In this document: in pieces, positions 62,474 through 64,000 of the stretch | Layout of the letters: the number at the start of each line of letters is the position of its first letter | Position numbering within the stretch: position 1 is the stretch's first letter | From: JAGQRJ01 sp041402045 | GTDB lineage: Bacteria; Planctomycetota; J058 | NCBI GenBank assembly: GCA_041402045.1 | Contig: JAWKSZ010000030.1 | Span: 15,031 to 79,030, forward strand | Direction of reading: 5' to 3' | DNA length: 64,000 nucleotides | Translations under genes and position numbers: made by a program | Notes under the pieces: model-generated | What the model was told of the DNA's origin: nothing | Seen by the model: only the letters and a program-made list of their open reading frames with translations | The model's database searches: none

Positions 62474-64000
62474 ATGCCGAACCCTGCCTCCGCCGACACC
62501 GCGCTGTTCGTGCTTCCTCCGACCCCTGAACCCACCAAGGAGCAGGTGCAGGCCTACGGCAAGCACCTGGGGCTCGAGCTCTACGACGCCCGGCTGCGGT
62601 TGAACTCCCCCTTGCCGCGGGTGCTGCGGGTCGGGGAGCAGGAGCCCCTCGAGGCGCTGGCGGCGAGCTTGGTCGCCGACGGCGTGCCTGCGGTGTGCCT
62701 GCCCCGGGTCGAGGCCTTCGGGCACGGCGAAGGCTGGCATGAACTGTTGCGGGTGCGCGAGATCGAGCGCCAGGGCGACGCGTTCGTGTTCCGCGGGCGG
62801 CGGCTCTCCTTCGACGGGACGATCGTCGTCGACCCCGAGCCCTACATCGTCGGGCCCGACTCGGGGGGCCTGCTGGTGCACGGGCGCTACGAGTTCCACG
62901 CCAGCGACAGCGTGACCGTCGCGGTCGGGCCCGAGGTCGTGACCGACCGCGCCACCGTGGACGAGAAGCGCGGGTTCGCGCACCTCTACCTGCCCGGGCA
63001 GGAGTGGGCGTTCCAGTTCGTCGAGGACGAGCTCGACTACGGGTTCCTGGGCGCGGAGAAGGGCTACGTGGCCCGGATCAACTTCCAGCTGTTCGTGAAG
63101 CAGCTCGCTGAGCTCACGCACGCCACGAGCGATATCCTCGCGCGGCACGCGAGCCTGGTGGGCGACTCGGTCCCCGCCTCGAGCTTCCTCCAGATCGGTC
63201 AGGGCGACGCCTCGGCGCTGACCACCGCCACCGACTCCGAGGCGGGCTGCCACACGATCTCGCGGCTCCTGCGTCGGCTGTGGGCGTCCCCCGAGGACTG
63301 TCCGCCTGAGGTGCAGCGCGCGGCGGACGCCTTGCTCGCGCGCGCCGCGCCCTCCCGCGTCCCGGCCGGCGGGCGCGCCGCGCCCCCCGCGGGCCGCCGA
63401 CCCCCGCCAGCTCGCCGCGGGGGCCCTGCCCGTCGGCCTCCGCCGGGTCGCCGCGGGGGACCGCCTCGCCGGCCTGCGGGCCGGCGCCCGGGTCCGCCGG
63501 GGCGCGAGAGCGCGCGGCTCCCCCGCTCCGAGCCGCAGACTCGCCGCGAGCCAGCGCCGGCGCACGCCGCGCCGCCCGAGCGCGAGAGCGCGCGCCTGCG
63601 CCGCGCGGAGCCGCCCGAGCGCCGGCGTGAACCGGAGCCAGAGCCCGTGCACGCCGCGCCCCCGCGGCGCGAGGTCAGCTTCGAGGAGCGCGAGGCCGCC
63701 CGTCGCTTCGCGCAGGAGCAAGCCCTGCGCGGGCACGACGCCGAGCGGATCCGACGCAGGCTGATCAACGAGCACGCGCTGGCTCCGCACCAGGCGAACG
63801 TGCTGGTCGACGAGGCCATGGGGCTCGTGCGCGCCGAGGTCCAGCGCAAGGGCAAGCGAATCCTGATCGTCGGCGGGATCCTCCTGCTCGTGGGCCTGGT
63901 CGGGATCGGGTTCTCGGGGCCCGTCGACGCGCCGCCGGACATTGCCGCCCGCGACGCCCTCGACGCGGAGCGGGCCGAGGCCCAGGAGCGGGCGGCCGAG
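62474..64000 (+). CDS. membrane-anchored protein with Arg/Pro-rich linker (3' end outside window)
   Basis: The frame is open from the ATG at 62474 to the window edge (509 codons). The N-terminal ~235 residues are globular (LGLELYDARLRLNSPLPRVL, VADGVPAVCLPRVEAFGHGE, FVEDELDYGFLGAEKGYVAR). Residues about 295-425 are an Arg/Pro/Gly-rich disordered linker with repeated GRR and ERESARL units. A helical segment (FAQEQALRGHDAERIRRRLI) and a transmembrane helix (ILIVGGILLLVGLVGIGFSG) follow. The domain pattern recalls uncharacterised myxococcal/planctomycete proteins; no function can be given. The 107-base gap upstream holds a small GGGAAG-GCTG-CTTCCC hairpin. Confidence 0.65.
   Translation, partial: MPNPASADTALFVLPPTPEPTKEQVQAYGKHLGLELYDARLRLNSPLPRVLRVGEQEPLEALAASLVADGVPAVCLPRVEAFGHGEGWHELLRVREIERQGDAFVFRGRRLSFDGTIVVDPEPYIVGPDSGGLLVHGRYEFHASDSVTVAVGPEVVTDRATVDEKRGFAHLYLPGQEWAFQFVEDELDYGFLGAEKGYVARINFQLFVKQLAELTHATSDILARHASLVGDSVPASSFLQIGQGDASALTTATDSEAGCHTISRLLRRLWASPEDCPPEVQRAADALLARAAPSRVPAGGRAAPPAGRRPPPARRGGPARRPPPGRRGGPPRRPAGRRPGPPGRESARLPRSEPQTRREPAPAHAAPPERESARLRRAEPPERRREPEPEPVHAAPPRREVSFEEREAARRFAQEQALRGHDAERIRRRLINEHALAPHQANVLVDEAMGLVRAEVQRKGKRILIVGGILLLVGLVGIGFSGPVDAPPDIAARDALDAERAEAQERAAE

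Noticed and set aside
1..64000. tRNA, rRNA, riboswitch or phage structural genes
   Set aside because: No cloverleaf, rRNA-like stretch, known aptamer core or phage module was recognised on either strand by reading; a covariance-model scan would be decisive.

Overview
The window is a very GC-rich (clearly above 65 percent by eye) chromosomal segment of a Gram-negative-type bacterium. Several traits point to a Planctomycetota- or Myxococcota-like genome: two Hanks-type kinases (one apparently fused to a formylglycine-enzyme-like domain, one fused to TPRs and PA14), a prokaryotic RING protein, a large TMTC-like GT-C membrane protein, a DUF1570-type metallopeptidase and many lipoproteins. This placement is inference from gene content only. 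No rRNA, tRNA, CRISPR array or prophage was found.

Layout. 1-5.2 kb: MBL-fold lipoprotein, small membrane protein, MtfA-like peptidase, CNNM/CorC transporter, an unknown anchored protein, rhomboid. 5.4-9.2 kb: secreted double-chagasin protein, kinase-FGE fusion, and a short inverted-repeat element (MITE-like) placed exactly at the shared stop codons of two convergent genes. 9.2-14.7 kb: leftward genes, including a tight lgt - DUF423 - ArsC-like - membrane protein - NADAR lipoprotein operon. The ArsC-like gene has an in-frame TGA at the catalytic Cys, followed by a bacterial SECIS-like hairpin. 14.8-15.4 kb: purine-rich repeat array and hairpins. 15.4-26.6 kb: metallophosphoesterase, LMW tyrosine phosphatase, fructosamine-kinase-like protein, hybrid histidine kinase, TetR plus amidohydrolase, 5'-3' exonuclease. 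26.6-34.5 kb: a leftward operon of large unknown proteins, then ltaE and isoaspartyl peptidase. 34.6-42.4 kb: TMTC-like protein, DUF1570 metallopeptidase, ApbE-DUF2271 and PepSY. 42.5-48.5 kb: DUF218, glutaminase, two fatty acid desaturases, an RND porter-like protein without the RND membrane domain, and a broken AlkB-like gene. 48.5-57.2 kb: a ~2000-residue DUF4011/helicase/nuclease protein (defence-type architecture), REP-like palindromic repeats, an IS4-type transposase remnant and a REP-associated tyrosine transposase remnant. 57.2-64 kb: kinase-TPR-PA14 protein and three unknown genes, the last running off the window.

Genes are closely packed. Many neighbours overlap by ATGA or GTGA, and some convergent genes share a CTAG at their stops. 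Several promoters show a TANNNT hexamer only 6-7 bases before the start codon, which suggests leaderless transcription. About 20 apparent frameshifts interrupt well-conserved families; where the change can be placed it is usually a single base in a short homopolymer. This fits uncorrected long-read assembly errors better than mass pseudogenisation, so broken genes should be read with that in mind. The TGA in the ArsC-like gene is different in kind, because the frame is kept and only one codon is affected.
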